From: Pelagibacteraceae bacterium AG-325-C10
Lineage (GTDB): Bacteria; Pseudomonadota; Alphaproteobacteria; Pelagibacterales; Pelagibacteraceae
Assembly (NCBI GenBank): GCA_003282975.1
Contig: QBYD01000007.1
Span: 1 to 49,848 of the forward strand
DNA: 49,848 bases
Reading direction: 5' to 3'
The notes beneath the pieces were generated by a model. The model had not been told where the DNA came from. It did no database searches and saw only the letters and a list, made by a program, of their open reading frames with translations. Positions 19,289-27,568 of this stretch are shown piece by piece (the stretch's first letter is position 1; each line of letters opens with the position of its first letter). The position numbers and the translations under genes are program-made.

Positions 19289-20062
19289 ATGAAAAAAAAA
19301 ATTTTAAATTTCATAAAAAAAAAAAATAAATCAAAGATAGTGAGTTTAACAGCTTACTCAAAAAATATTGCTTCAATTTTAGATAATTTTTGTGATTTAA
19401 TTTTAGTAGGTGATTCACTTGGATCTGTTTTATATAATTATAAATCTACAAGAGAGGTCACATTAAATATGATGATTGAACATTCTAAGAGTGTGAGAAT
19501 GGGAGTTAAAAAAAGCTTAATGGTCGTTGATATGCCTTACAATACTTACAGAAACTCTAAAGAAGCATTGATAAATGCTAAAAAAATTATGACAAAAACC
19601 AAATGTGATGCAGTAAAATTAGAAGGTGGAAAAAAAATTTTTAAAATTGTTAAATTATTAGTAAAAAATAATATTCCTGTTATGGGACATCTTGGTGTTT
19701 TGCCTCAATCAGCAAAAAATTTTAAATTTAAGGGAGATAAAATTTCAGAACGTAAAATAATGCTAAATGAAGCAAAACTATTAGAGTCTGCTGGAGCATT
19801 TTCAATGGTATTAGAATGTGTAGAAAGTAACTTAGCTAAAACTATTACTAAAAATGTGAATATTCCAACAATTGGCATTGGAGCATCTGCTAACTGTGAT
19901 GGCCAAGTCTTAGTAACAGACGATCTTCTGGGTCTTAACCCATTTAATGTTAGATTTGTTAAAAAATATTCTAATATTAGAAAAGAAATTATTAAAGCTG
20001 TTTCAAATTATTCAAAAGAAGTAAGAAAGAAAAAATTTCCTTCAAAAAAATACTCATATTAA
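19289..20062 (+). CDS. panB: 3-methyl-2-oxobutanoate hydroxymethyltransferase
   Basis: A 257-residue PanB, the first enzyme of pantothenate synthesis (transfer of a hydroxymethyl group from methylene-THF to alpha-ketoisovalerate). It has SLTAYSKN, LVGDSLGSVLYNY, the KLEGG substrate loop, VMGHLGVLPQS, catalytic glutamate in MVLECVE and GIGASANCDGQVLV. panC is not beside it. Its stop codon abuts the stop of the convergent TerC gene with no base between. Confidence 0.94.
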   Translation: MKKKILNFIKKKNKSKIVSLTAYSKNIASILDNFCDLILVGDSLGSVLYNYKSTREVTLNMMIEHSKSVRMGVKKSLMVVDMPYNTYRNSKEALINAKKIMTKTKCDAVKLEGGKKIFKIVKLLVKNNIPVMGHLGVLPQSAKNFKFKGDKISERKIMLNEAKLLESAGAFSMVLECVESNLAKTITKNVNIPTIGIGASANCDGQVLVTDDLLGLNPFNVRFVKKYSNIRKEIIKAVSNYSKEVRKKKFPSKKYSY

Positions 20063-20677
20063 TTAAAAATATTTAATAAAGTCTTCATTTATTTTAAGTA
20101 TTTCTAAGTCAACTAATCCACCAATAATTAATTGAAGTCCAACTATAAGAATAAACACTAAACCAACATAAGCAATCCACATATTTTTTTGTATATAATT
20201 TGCCATAATTGTTGCTAATGCTCCTGTTAAAACTACTGATAAAACTAGCCCAAAAATCATAAAGCCAAAATAACCTTTAGCAGCACCAACTACTCCAATT
20301 ACATTATCAAAACTAATTGTAATATCAGCAAATAGTACCTTGTATATACTTTGAATGTAGGATGGTTCTTTACCTTTTTTTGTTGGAGTTTTAACTTTGG
20401 TTTTCATTTCAACCAAATCTTTTCTTAAATCATTTACTATCCAAATTAAAAGTAAACCACCCAGAATTTTAATGAAATAAAATTTAAAAAGATAAGTAGC
20501 AAATATTGCAAAAACAACTTTAAACACTAATGCACCAGCTACACCCCATAAAATGATTTGTTTTCTATATTTTGGAACAAAATTAGCTGCTATTAGGCCA
20601 ATAATTATGGCATTATCAGCTGCTAAAATTATATCTATAAAGATAATTTGGAGTAATATTATGGCTTCTTCAATCAA
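20063..20677 (-). CDS. TerC/YjbE-family integral membrane protein
   Basis: A 204-residue protein with about seven membrane segments. It carries the TerC-family signatures IFIDIILAADNAIIIGL near 12-28 and ADITISFDNVIGV near 115-127, each with the intramembrane Asp-Asn pair thought to bind a divalent cation. Recent work on TerC proteins links them to manganese export and metallation of secreted proteins; whether this short YjbE-like form does so is inference. Divergent from dctP by 125 bases, convergent to panB. Confidence 0.85.
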   Translation of the reverse strand: MIEEAIILLQIIFIDIILAADNAIIIGLIAANFVPKYRKQIILWGVAGALVFKVVFAIFATYLFKFYFIKILGGLLLIWIVNDLRKDLVEMKTKVKTPTKKGKEPSYIQSIYKVLFADITISFDNVIGVVGAAKGYFGFMIFGLVLSVVLTGALATIMANYIQKNMWIAYVGLVFILIVGLQLIIGGLVDLEILKINEDFIKYF

Positions 20678-20790
20678 GGTACATTGATAATATTAAAAAA
20701 TTGTAGGAAAGCAATATATTAAAGATTTAATCATTAACAATTTTTTAAATTGATTTTGAACCAGATTCATAATGAAATAACTCTTTTAAA

Positions 20791-20797
20791 AAAGGAG
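20791..20797 (+). promoter_or_regulatory. Strong ribosome binding site of dctP (TRAP 1)
   Basis: AAAGGAG lies five bases before the dctP ATG, by far the best Shine-Dalgarno in the window and fitting the high output needed for a periplasmic binding protein. The rest of the 125-base divergent gap with the TerC gene is AT-rich without a promoter I can defend. Confidence 0.8.
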
Positions 20798-20802
20798 TAT
20801 TA

Positions 20803-21777
20803 ATGAAAATAATAAATAAAGTGTTAACAATTTTCTTTGCATTATTGTTAACTTCAAATTTTGCATCATCTGCGGAAAAATGGGATATGGCACTAGCATA
20901 TGGTGCATCTAATTTTCATTCTGCGAATGCTACGGAATTTGCTAAAAATGTATCAGATAAAAGTGGTGGTAAATTAACTATAGTAACTCACCCTGGTGGA
21001 TCATTATATAAAGGTGGAGAAATATTTAGAGCTGTCCGAACAGGACAAGCACAAATTGGAGAAAGATTTATGTCTGCTTTAGGTAAAGAAGATCCTTTAT
21101 TAGAAATAGACTCACAACCTTTCTTAGCTTCATCATATGATGATGCAATGAAACTATACATGGCTTCAAAACCAGAAATTGTAAAAGGCTTAGACTCAAA
21201 AGGTTTAGTTTTTTTATATGCTGTACCATGGCCAGCTCAAGGTCTTTATAGTAAAAAAGAAATTAACTCTAAAGATGATCTTAAAGGTTTAAAGTTTAGA
21301 GCTTATAACTCATCTTTAATTAGGTTAGCTGAACTAACTGGAATGGCGCCAACTAAAATTGAAGCGGCAGAAATAAGTCAGGCTTTTTCAACTGGAGCAG
21401 TTGAAAGCATGATTACATCACCGACTACTGGAAAAAATAGTAAAATATGGGAAAATGGTGTGAAGTATTTTTATGATATCGCAGCTTGGTATCCAAAAAA
21501 TATGATAATTGTAAACAAAGATGCTTGGAGCAAGTTAGACTCTGCAACTCAAAAATTAGTTATGTCAGAAGCTGCTATAGCTGAAAAAAAAGGTTGGGCT
21601 CTTTCTAAACAGGGAAATACAGCTGACAAAAAAGCTTTGGCAGATGCAGGTATGACTGTTGGAAAAGTTAACTCTGCTTTGAACAATCACTTTAAAGAAG
21701 TTGGATCAACAATGTCAAAAGAATGGGCTAGTAGAGCTGGTTCTAGAGGACAATCTGTTCTAGCTGCTTACAATTAA
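20803..21777 (+). CDS. dctP: TRAP transporter substrate-binding protein (system 1)
   Basis: A 324-residue periplasmic DctP protein with a 24-residue signal peptide (SNFASSA before EKWDMALAY). Hallmarks are the HPGGSLYKGGEIFRAVRTGQAQIG block, LKGLKFRAYNSSL with the arginine that normally clamps a carboxylate ligand, and AVESMITSPTTG. It captures an organic acid for the DctQM permease that follows. The ligand cannot be read. A terminator-like hairpin separates it from dctQ, presumably setting a high ratio of binding protein to permease. Confidence 0.93.
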   Translation: MKIINKVLTIFFALLLTSNFASSAEKWDMALAYGASNFHSANATEFAKNVSDKSGGKLTIVTHPGGSLYKGGEIFRAVRTGQAQIGERFMSALGKEDPLLEIDSQPFLASSYDDAMKLYMASKPEIVKGLDSKGLVFLYAVPWPAQGLYSKKEINSKDDLKGLKFRAYNSSLIRLAELTGMAPTKIEAAEISQAFSTGAVESMITSPTTGKNSKIWENGVKYFYDIAAWYPKNMIIVNKDAWSKLDSATQKLVMSEAAIAEKKGWALSKQGNTADKKALADAGMTVGKVNSALNNHFKEVGSTMSKEWASRAGSRGQSVLAAYN

Positions 21778-21798
21778 AAAGTTATATTATATATTAAT

Positions 21799-21828
21799 AA
21801 AGGCCGTTTAAATTAAAACGGCCTTTTT
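21799..21828 (+). terminator. Intra-operon terminator/attenuator between dctP and dctQ
   Basis: AAAGGCCGTTT (21799-21809) pairs with AAACGGCCTTT (21816-21826) around a six-base loop, followed by T to 21828. The hairpin starts 22 bases after dctP and ends three bases before the dctQ ATG, so it must be partly read through if dctQM share the dctP promoter. Confidence 0.85.
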
Positions 21829-21831
21829 ATT

Positions 21832-22323
21832 ATGATAAAACAAATTAATAAAAATTTAAGTCTTCTTTATATTGGGTCAGGTTATTTAGCTGCTTTTTTT
21901 TTAATAGCAGTACTACTGTTTATACTTACAGGTATCTCATCTAGAATTTTTGGTTTTTATATAAGAGGTTTAGCTGAATACTCAGGCTACTCCATGGCTG
22001 CATCATCTTTTTTTGCTTTGTCATATACTTTTTACGACAAAGCTCACATCAGAATAACTCTATTTTTAGAAAAATTAAAACCAATCAATAAAAAATTAGC
22101 TGAGATTTGGTGCTTATTTGTTGCAACAATTTTTTCAGGGTTTTTGGCATTTTATTTTACAAAAATGACTTATATCTCTATTAAATTTGAAGAACGCAGT
22201 GAAGGAGCTGATGAAATCTTTATTTGGATACCACAATCTACTGTAGCACTGGGCTCTATTATTTTTTTTATATGTGTATTTCATCATTTAATTAATTCAG
22301 TTTTAGGTAAAAAAATAAATTAA
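21832..22323 (+). CDS. dctQ: TRAP transporter small permease subunit (system 1)
   Basis: A 163-residue protein with four membrane segments (near 15-40, 52-70, 92-115, 130-155) as in DctQ proteins, the small subunit that holds the large permease. YSGYSMAASSFFALSYTFYDKAHIRI is the conserved central block. It lacks a clear Shine-Dalgarno, since the terminator hairpin occupies the leader. dctM follows after two bases. Confidence 0.9.
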   Translation: MIKQINKNLSLLYIGSGYLAAFFLIAVLLFILTGISSRIFGFYIRGLAEYSGYSMAASSFFALSYTFYDKAHIRITLFLEKLKPINKKLAEIWCLFVATIFSGFLAFYFTKMTYISIKFEERSEGADEIFIWIPQSTVALGSIIFFICVFHHLINSVLGKKIN

Positions 22324-22325
22324 TT

Positions 22326-23636
22326 ATGAATGAAGTATTTTTAACAATTTTTTTTATTTCTTTATTATTATTTCTACTTGGGTCAGGAGTTTGGGTCGCT
22401 TTAAGTATGATTGCTGTTTCAGCAATTGGCATGATGCTTTTTACAACTAGACCAGTTGGAGATGCTATGGCAACTACCATTTGGGGGACAAGCTCGTCAT
22501 GGACTTTAACTGCGTTACCATTATTTGTTTGGATGGGAGAAATTTTATTTAGGACAAAGCTATCGGAAAATTTATTTAAAGGTCTGTCTCCATGGTTGTC
22601 AAAATTACCTGGAGGATTAATTCATGTTAATGTTGTTGGTTGTGGATTATTTGCTGCTATTTCAGGATCTTCAGCAGCAACTGTTGCAACAGTAGGCAAA
22701 ATGTCAATACCAGAATTAAGAAAAAGAAAATACCCGGAAAAAATCCTACTTGGAAGTTTAGCTGGCTCAGGAACTCTTGGATTATTAATTCCACCATCAA
22801 TAATATTGATAATTTATGGAGTTACAATTGAAGACTCAATAGCTAAACTATTTATGGCAGGAATTCTTCCAGGAATAATGCTTGCAGTTATTTTTATGCT
22901 TTATGTTGTTATTTGGTCAACGATTAACAAAAAGCTGATGCCTACAATCTCTGAAAATTTTTCCTTTTTAGAAAAAATTAAAAAATCAAAACAATTATTA
23001 CCAGTTGTTTTGCTAATAACTGCAGTTATTGGATCAATTTATACCGGTATAGCAACTGCAACAGAGGCTGCATCACTAGGTGTTGTTGGTGCATTAATTT
23101 TATCTTTATTTCAAGGAACTCTAAATAAAAACTCATTTAAATTATCTTTGTTAGGAGCAACAAAAACATCATGTATGATTGCATTTATTTTAGCTGGTTC
23201 TACTTTTCTTTCATTAGCAATGGGATTTACAGGTTTGCCTAGAAATCTTGCAATTTGGATACAAGAATTAAACCTATCCCCTTATATGTTAATTTTTATT
23301 TTGACTATTTTTTACATTATTCTTGGAATGTTTTTGGATGGAATTTCTGCTGTAGTTTTAACAATGGCAATCATAGAGCCTATGATCAGACAAGCTGGTT
23401 TTGATATGATTTGGTTTGGAATTTATCTTGTTATTGTTGTTGAGATGGCACAAATCACTCCCCCTGTAGGTTTTAATTTATTTGTACTACAAGGAATGGC
23501 AAATAAAGATATGTCTTTTATTGCAAAAAGCGCTTTTCCACTTTTTTTGCTTATGATCTTAGCAGTCATAATTATTATTATTTTTCCTGAAATAGCATTA
23601 TGGCTGCCAGATCAAATGTCTCAGAATACTAATTAA
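22326..23636 (+). CDS. dctM: TRAP transporter large permease subunit (system 1)
   Basis: A 436-residue DctM with about twelve membrane segments; it is the sodium-coupled elevator subunit. It shows the family blocks GCGLFAAISGSSAATVATVG, GSLAGSGTLGLLIPPSI, ATATEAASLGVVGAL and ITPPVGFNLFVLQG. Transcribed with dctPQ; its end is two bases from the convergent TPR gene. Confidence 0.94.
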   Translation: MNEVFLTIFFISLLLFLLGSGVWVALSMIAVSAIGMMLFTTRPVGDAMATTIWGTSSSWTLTALPLFVWMGEILFRTKLSENLFKGLSPWLSKLPGGLIHVNVVGCGLFAAISGSSAATVATVGKMSIPELRKRKYPEKILLGSLAGSGTLGLLIPPSIILIIYGVTIEDSIAKLFMAGILPGIMLAVIFMLYVVIWSTINKKLMPTISENFSFLEKIKKSKQLLPVVLLITAVIGSIYTGIATATEAASLGVVGALILSLFQGTLNKNSFKLSLLGATKTSCMIAFILAGSTFLSLAMGFTGLPRNLAIWIQELNLSPYMLIFILTIFYIILGMFLDGISAVVLTMAIIEPMIRQAGFDMIWFGIYLVIVVEMAQITPPVGFNLFVLQGMANKDMSFIAKSAFPLFLLMILAVIIIIIFPEIALWLPDQMSQNTN

Positions 23637-23638
23637 AA

Positions 23639-24130
23639 TTAATATTTAGATGTTTTCTTTCCTGCAATTACATCTTTGAGCTCATCAAACTCTTTACAAT
23701 TGCAATTTTGTAAAATAGCAAGACGCTCTTTAGCTAAATCCATTCGATTTGTGACTACATAAAGCTCGCCTAAATATTCGTTAATACCAACGTGGTTTGG
23801 TTCAATCTGTAAACCTTGCAAATAATACATTTCACCACCCTTATAATCTCCAAGTTTTCTTGTTGTGAAACCAAGATAATTTAGAGTGTCTGCTTTATTA
23901 GGTTTTTTGCTATTAGACACTAGTAATAGTTTTTGAGCTTTTTCGTATCTTTTTTTTGCTTTTTCTTTTTTATCTTTTTTTTCATATTTTTTGGCTGACT
24001 CAATAAGTTTAACTGCCTTATCGTAATCAGATTTTACTTTACTAGAACTATCACTACTAGTTCCTGCTGAATATGAACTTACACTTAGCAAAGCAAGTAT
24101 TGAAAAAGTTAATAAAATTTTTTTAATCAT
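23639..24130 (-). CDS. Exported TPR-repeat protein
   Basis: A 163-residue protein with a signal peptide of about 21 residues (VSSYSAG), a lysine/glutamate-rich helical stretch (near 35-70) and two TPR units, ADTLNYLGFTTRKLGDYKGGEMYYLQGLQI and VGINEYLGELYVVTNRMDLAKERL, followed by CNCKEFDEL. Many alphaproteobacteria carry similar periplasmic TPR proteins of unknown function. Its start overlaps the pxpA stop by one base, so it is translated behind pxpA. Confidence 0.78.
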   Translation of the reverse strand: MIKKILLTFSILALLSVSSYSAGTSSDSSSKVKSDYDKAVKLIESAKKYEKKDKKEKAKKRYEKAQKLLLVSNSKKPNKADTLNYLGFTTRKLGDYKGGEMYYLQGLQIEPNHVGINEYLGELYVVTNRMDLAKERLAILQNCNCKEFDELKDVIAGKKTSKY

Positions 24131-24903
24131 TACAAAAATTTCTCCATTAAGTTTAAAGGTTTTAAAATAAGTCCATTTTCTACTAAATTATCTCTTATTG
24201 ATTTAGCAGTAGCTAATGAACTTTCATTATCTCCATGTATGCATATAGAGTCTATTTCACAAGGTATCTGCTTTCCACTGTGACAATTAAGTGCCTGATT
24301 TTTAACCATATTTAACACGTGTTTTTTAGCTTGTTCTGGATTTGTTATTAGAGCGCGAGATTTTTTTCTCGAAACCAAGTTTCCATCATCCTCATAGTTT
24401 CTATCAGCAAAAATTTCACAGGCTATTTTCATATTTAATTTTTTTGCAGCTATTTCCATTTTAGATCCTGTTGGCACTAGATAAATCAAATCTTTACTTA
24501 TTTCATTGATAGCTTTAGCCAAAGTAGTTGCTAGCTCGATATCTTCGCATGCCATATTATTTAATGCACCATGAGGTTTGATATGAGTAACTTTTTCCCC
24601 ATGACTTTCAGATATTTTTTGTAAAATTTCGTATTGGTCAATAATTAATTTGCGGATCTCAGCTGCAGATAGATTCATTCTCTGTCTTCCAAAATTTTCT
24701 GGATCGTTAAATGATGGATGTGCTCCAATACTAACACTATTTTTTTTTGATATTTTCACTACTTGATTCATTGACTCGTTATCACCAGCATGAAAACCAC
24801 AGGCGACATTAGCTGAATTTACTATTTCAAGTAAATCAGGATCATACTTATTAGAATGATGTTTAGATTTTTCACCTAAATCACAATTTATATTAATTTC
24901 CAT
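24130..24903 (-). CDS. pxpA: 5-oxoprolinase subunit A (LamB/YcsF family)
   Basis: A 257-residue PxpA, part of the bacterial ATP-dependent 5-oxoprolinase that opens pyroglutamate to glutamate. MEININCDLGEK, NVACGFHAGD, SIGAHPSFND, HIKPHGALNN and ICIHGD are the family blocks. An upstream in-frame ATG at 25014 would add 37 residues, but that would run across the divergent pxpB start and the family begins at the MxIxxNCDxGE motif, so 24903 is chosen. The partner subunits are encoded divergently, an unusual split of the pxp genes. Confidence 0.93.
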   Translation of the reverse strand: MEININCDLGEKSKHHSNKYDPDLLEIVNSANVACGFHAGDNESMNQVVKISKKNSVSIGAHPSFNDPENFGRQRMNLSAAEIRKLIIDQYEILQKISESHGEKVTHIKPHGALNNMACEDIELATTLAKAINEISKDLIYLVPTGSKMEIAAKKLNMKIACEIFADRNYEDDGNLVSRKKSRALITNPEQAKKHVLNMVKNQALNCHSGKQIPCEIDSICIHGDNESSLATAKSIRDNLVENGLILKPLNLMEKFL

Positions 24904-24918
24904 AGTCTTAATTGTTGA

Positions 24919-24926
24919 AGTATAAC
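24919..24926. promoter_or_regulatory. Overlapping back-to-back -10 elements of pxpA and pxpB
   Basis: The gap between the two divergent start codons is only 28 bases. TATAAC (24921-24926, plus) and TATACT (24924-24919, minus) overlap by four bases. The plus element ends five bases before the pxpB ATG, which would put transcription start at or next to the start codon (leaderless). No good -35 is seen on either side. Confidence 0.35.
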
Positions 24927-24931
24927 ATGAC

Positions 24932-25606
24932 ATGATAAAAAATATATCAAATCTTGGTGACGCAGCTTTATACTGTGATTTTGGGACAGAGGTTAACAAA
25001 GATATTAATTCCAAAGTAATTAAACTTTTTGAAACTATTAGAGAGAAAAATATAGAAGGAATAAATAACCTTACCCCTTCTTATAATAAATTAATTATTT
25101 CCTTTGATCTTAAAATAACAAATTTTAAAAAAATTAAAGAAATAGTTGAGAATATTGAAATTAAAGAAACTCAAAAGTTAAATAGTAAAATAATAGAAAT
25201 TCCTGTTTGTTGTGACTCATCATTTTCTTTAGATATTGAAAGGTTAGAAAAAAAATTAAATTTAGATAGAGAGCAAATTTTAGAGGTTTTTTTTAATAAA
25301 GAATTTTTTTGTTATATGACTGGATTTATTGCTGGCATGCCATTTTTAGGAGATTTAGAGGAAAAAATGAGGGCACAACGTTTAGAAACTCCTAGAGTAA
25401 AAGTACCGAAAGGATCAATAGGACTTACAGAACAATTTGCAAATATTTATACTTTTGAAAGCCCTGGTGGTTGGAATATTATTGGCAATACCCCATTAAA
25501 TGTATTCGATATTACAAAAGAAAAAAGACCTAATCTTATTAATCCTGGAGACAAAGTAAAATTTAGAAGAATATCAATGGAAGAGTATAAAGATTTACAT
25601 GGATAA
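24932..25606 (+). CDS. pxpB: 5-oxoprolinase subunit B (KipI/PxpB)
   Basis: A 224-residue PxpB (allophanate-hydrolase subunit 1-like, cyclophilin-like fold). It has LGDAALYCDFG at the start, IPVCCD where the family has IPVCY/D, MTGFIAGMPFLGDL with the conserved G-F-x-P-G-F-type loop altered to GMPFLG, PRVKVPKGSIG and SPGGWNIIGNTP. It overlaps pxpC by eight bases. Start chosen at 24932; an ATG five bases earlier is in another frame. Confidence 0.92.
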   Translation: MIKNISNLGDAALYCDFGTEVNKDINSKVIKLFETIREKNIEGINNLTPSYNKLIISFDLKITNFKKIKEIVENIEIKETQKLNSKIIEIPVCCDSSFSLDIERLEKKLNLDREQILEVFFNKEFFCYMTGFIAGMPFLGDLEEKMRAQRLETPRVKVPKGSIGLTEQFANIYTFESPGGWNIIGNTPLNVFDITKEKRPNLINPGDKVKFRRISMEEYKDLHG

Positions 25607-26546
25607 TAATTATTTTGAAATAAAAAGGGCAGGTATAAATACAACTTTTCAAGACAAGGGAAGAAACAATTTATACCATATAGGAATTCCTTTTAGTGGA
25701 GCTATGGACAATAGAAATTTTCTTTTAGCAAATAAATTAGTTGGGAATAAATTGGAATCACCAGTAATTGAATTTGCGTACCAGGGACCTTTATTGAAGT
25801 TCAATGGTGATAAGATAACAATTACTGTTACTGGAGATGTTATTTTTAAATTAAATAAAAAAAATAATGAAATTGAGGGAAGATGTTATGAAACCTATCA
25901 ATTAGAAAATGGTGATGAGATTAATATTTTATCAACCAATAAATCTGTATATGGTTATTTAGCAATTAGTGGAGAGATAGATTTAAAATTTCAATGGGGA
26001 AGCTGTTCTATAAATACCAAAGCTAATATTGGGTCAAATGATGGAAAAAAACTTACTAATGGACAAAAAATAAATATCCATAAAATAAATTTAAATCAAA
26101 AAAATAAGAAAATTAACTATTTAAATTCGAAAATAGAAAATATTAGAGTCATTAAAGCTACTAATTTTGATTATTTTTCAGAAGAAGGAAAAAAAATCTT
26201 TTTTGAAAAAGAATTCATAGTATCAAAATTATCTGACAGAATGGGTATGAGATTAGAAGGTCCAAAAATTGAAAATATAGTAAATACGAATATTAAATCA
26301 GAAGGTTTATTAAAAGGAGTAATACAGGTCCCAGCTGATGGAAATCCAATCATTATGTTATCAGATCATGGTACAATTGGTGGATATCCAAAAATTGGAG
26401 TAGTTGCCAGTGTTGATTATGACCGATTGGTTCAAATTTCACCTGGATCAAAAATAAAGTTTAAAGAAATAGATTTATCTGATGCAGAAACTTTATTCAA
26501 GCTATATGAAATGGAAACTCAAAATTTAATTTCACAAATTTTATGA
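25599..26546 (+). CDS. pxpC: 5-oxoprolinase subunit C (KipA/PxpC)
   Basis: A 315-residue PxpC (biotin-dependent carboxyltransferase/allophanate hydrolase subunit 2-like). It shows TTFQDKGRNNLYHIGIPFSGAMD, NRNFLLANKLVGN, the SDRMGMRLEGP motif near 208-218 and IQVPADGNPIIMLSDHGTIGGYPKI, all standard for the family. Overlaps of eight bases upstream and four bases downstream mark it as the middle gene of pxpB-pxpC-eamA. Confidence 0.93.
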   Translation: MDNNYFEIKRAGINTTFQDKGRNNLYHIGIPFSGAMDNRNFLLANKLVGNKLESPVIEFAYQGPLLKFNGDKITITVTGDVIFKLNKKNNEIEGRCYETYQLENGDEINILSTNKSVYGYLAISGEIDLKFQWGSCSINTKANIGSNDGKKLTNGQKINIHKINLNQKNKKINYLNSKIENIRVIKATNFDYFSEEGKKIFFEKEFIVSKLSDRMGMRLEGPKIENIVNTNIKSEGLLKGVIQVPADGNPIIMLSDHGTIGGYPKIGVVASVDYDRLVQISPGSKIKFKEIDLSDAETLFKLYEMETQNLISQIL

Positions 26547-27421
26547 ATTTAATTACAAAATTACCAGGCCCTTTTTTAATTTTTTTAGGCGCTTTTAGTC
26601 TTAGTTTTGGTGGTTTGATTGTTAAGTCATTCGAGGGAGCTACTTTATGGCAAATTTTATTTTGGAGATCTTTATTTTTCTCATTTACAGTTCTGACTTT
26701 TCTTTTAATAAGTTATAAAAAGAAAACATTTAAAGCATTTAAAGACTCAGGACTTCCAGGTTTTTTTGGTGGTATTATTTTATCTTTTGGTTTCTGTGGA
26801 TATGTTTTTGCCATGTACAATACTACTGTGGCTAACACAAATTTTATAATTTCACTTCAAATTTTATTTCTTGCAATATTTGGATATTTTTTTCTAAAAG
26901 AGAAGATTTCAGCTATCACATTAATATCAATTATTTTAGCAATGACAGGAGTTTTGCTTATGGTTGGAAATTCATTAACACCAGGTGAATTATCAGGAAA
27001 TTTAGCTGCTTTTACAATGCCAATTACTTTTGCAGTATTAATTATAATAGTTAGAAAATTTCCAACAGTGGATATGGTTCCAGCACAATTTGTTGCGGGT
27101 ATTTGTTCTTGTTTAATCGGTTATTTACTTTCGACAAAGATAATGATTTCACCACATGATATTTTTTTAGGTTTTGTTGCTGGTTGTTTTCAAGTTGGTC
27201 TTGGATTTATATTTATAACGACTGGAGCTAGAACAACCCCTTCAGCAATGGTAGGAATAATCATGTTGTCAGAGTCTGTTTTAGGACCTCTTTGGGCTTT
27301 TTTATTCGTAAGTGAAAGACCTTCATTATTTGGATTAATTGGGGGAGCTATCATTTTATTTGCCGTTTTAATACAATTTTACTCAATTCTAATTAAGAGT
27401 AAAAAAAATATCTCTAATTAA
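26543..27421 (+). CDS. EamA/DMT-family permease
   Basis: A 292-residue inner-membrane protein with ten predicted segments formed from two EamA repeats (about 10-140 and 150-285), the normal DMT layout. WQILFWRSLFF, SLQILFLAIFGYFFLKEKIS and the second-repeat LSESVLGPLWAFLFVSERPS are typical. It overlaps pxpC by four bases, so it may move pyroglutamate, glutamate or a related metabolite, but DMT proteins cover many substrates. Confidence 0.85.
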   Translation: MNLITKLPGPFLIFLGAFSLSFGGLIVKSFEGATLWQILFWRSLFFSFTVLTFLLISYKKKTFKAFKDSGLPGFFGGIILSFGFCGYVFAMYNTTVANTNFIISLQILFLAIFGYFFLKEKISAITLISIILAMTGVLLMVGNSLTPGELSGNLAAFTMPITFAVLIIIVRKFPTVDMVPAQFVAGICSCLIGYLLSTKIMISPHDIFLGFVAGCFQVGLGFIFITTGARTTPSAMVGIIMLSESVLGPLWAFLFVSERPSLFGLIGGAIILFAVLIQFYSILIKSKKNISN

Positions 27422-27556
27422 ATTGAAATAAAGCGATCTAAAGATTTATTTTATCAAAAAATTTTATGTAATTTGCACTATCTATTCCACTATCGACTCA
27501 ATTGTAAATTTGGACTACTATGCTTCAAATATTTAGACAATGTTTTAATTTAATTG

Positions 27557-27562
27557 AAAGGA
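27557..27562 (+). promoter_or_regulatory. Ribosome binding site fixing the dctP (TRAP 2) start
   Basis: AAAGGA lies six bases before the ATG at 27569. An in-frame TTG at 27554 overlaps this site and cannot be the start. The preceding 130 bases hold no recognised element. Confidence 0.75.
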
Positions 27563-27568
27563 TATAAC

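Noticed and set aside
24904..25014. N-terminal extension of pxpA by 37 residues
   Set aside because: It would overlap the divergent pxpB start, and the family begins at the NCDLGE motif, which the ATG at 24903 provides.
27554..27568. TTG start for the TRAP 2 dctP
   Set aside because: The TTG overlaps the Shine-Dalgarno AAAGGA that serves the ATG at 27569, which begins a proper signal peptide.
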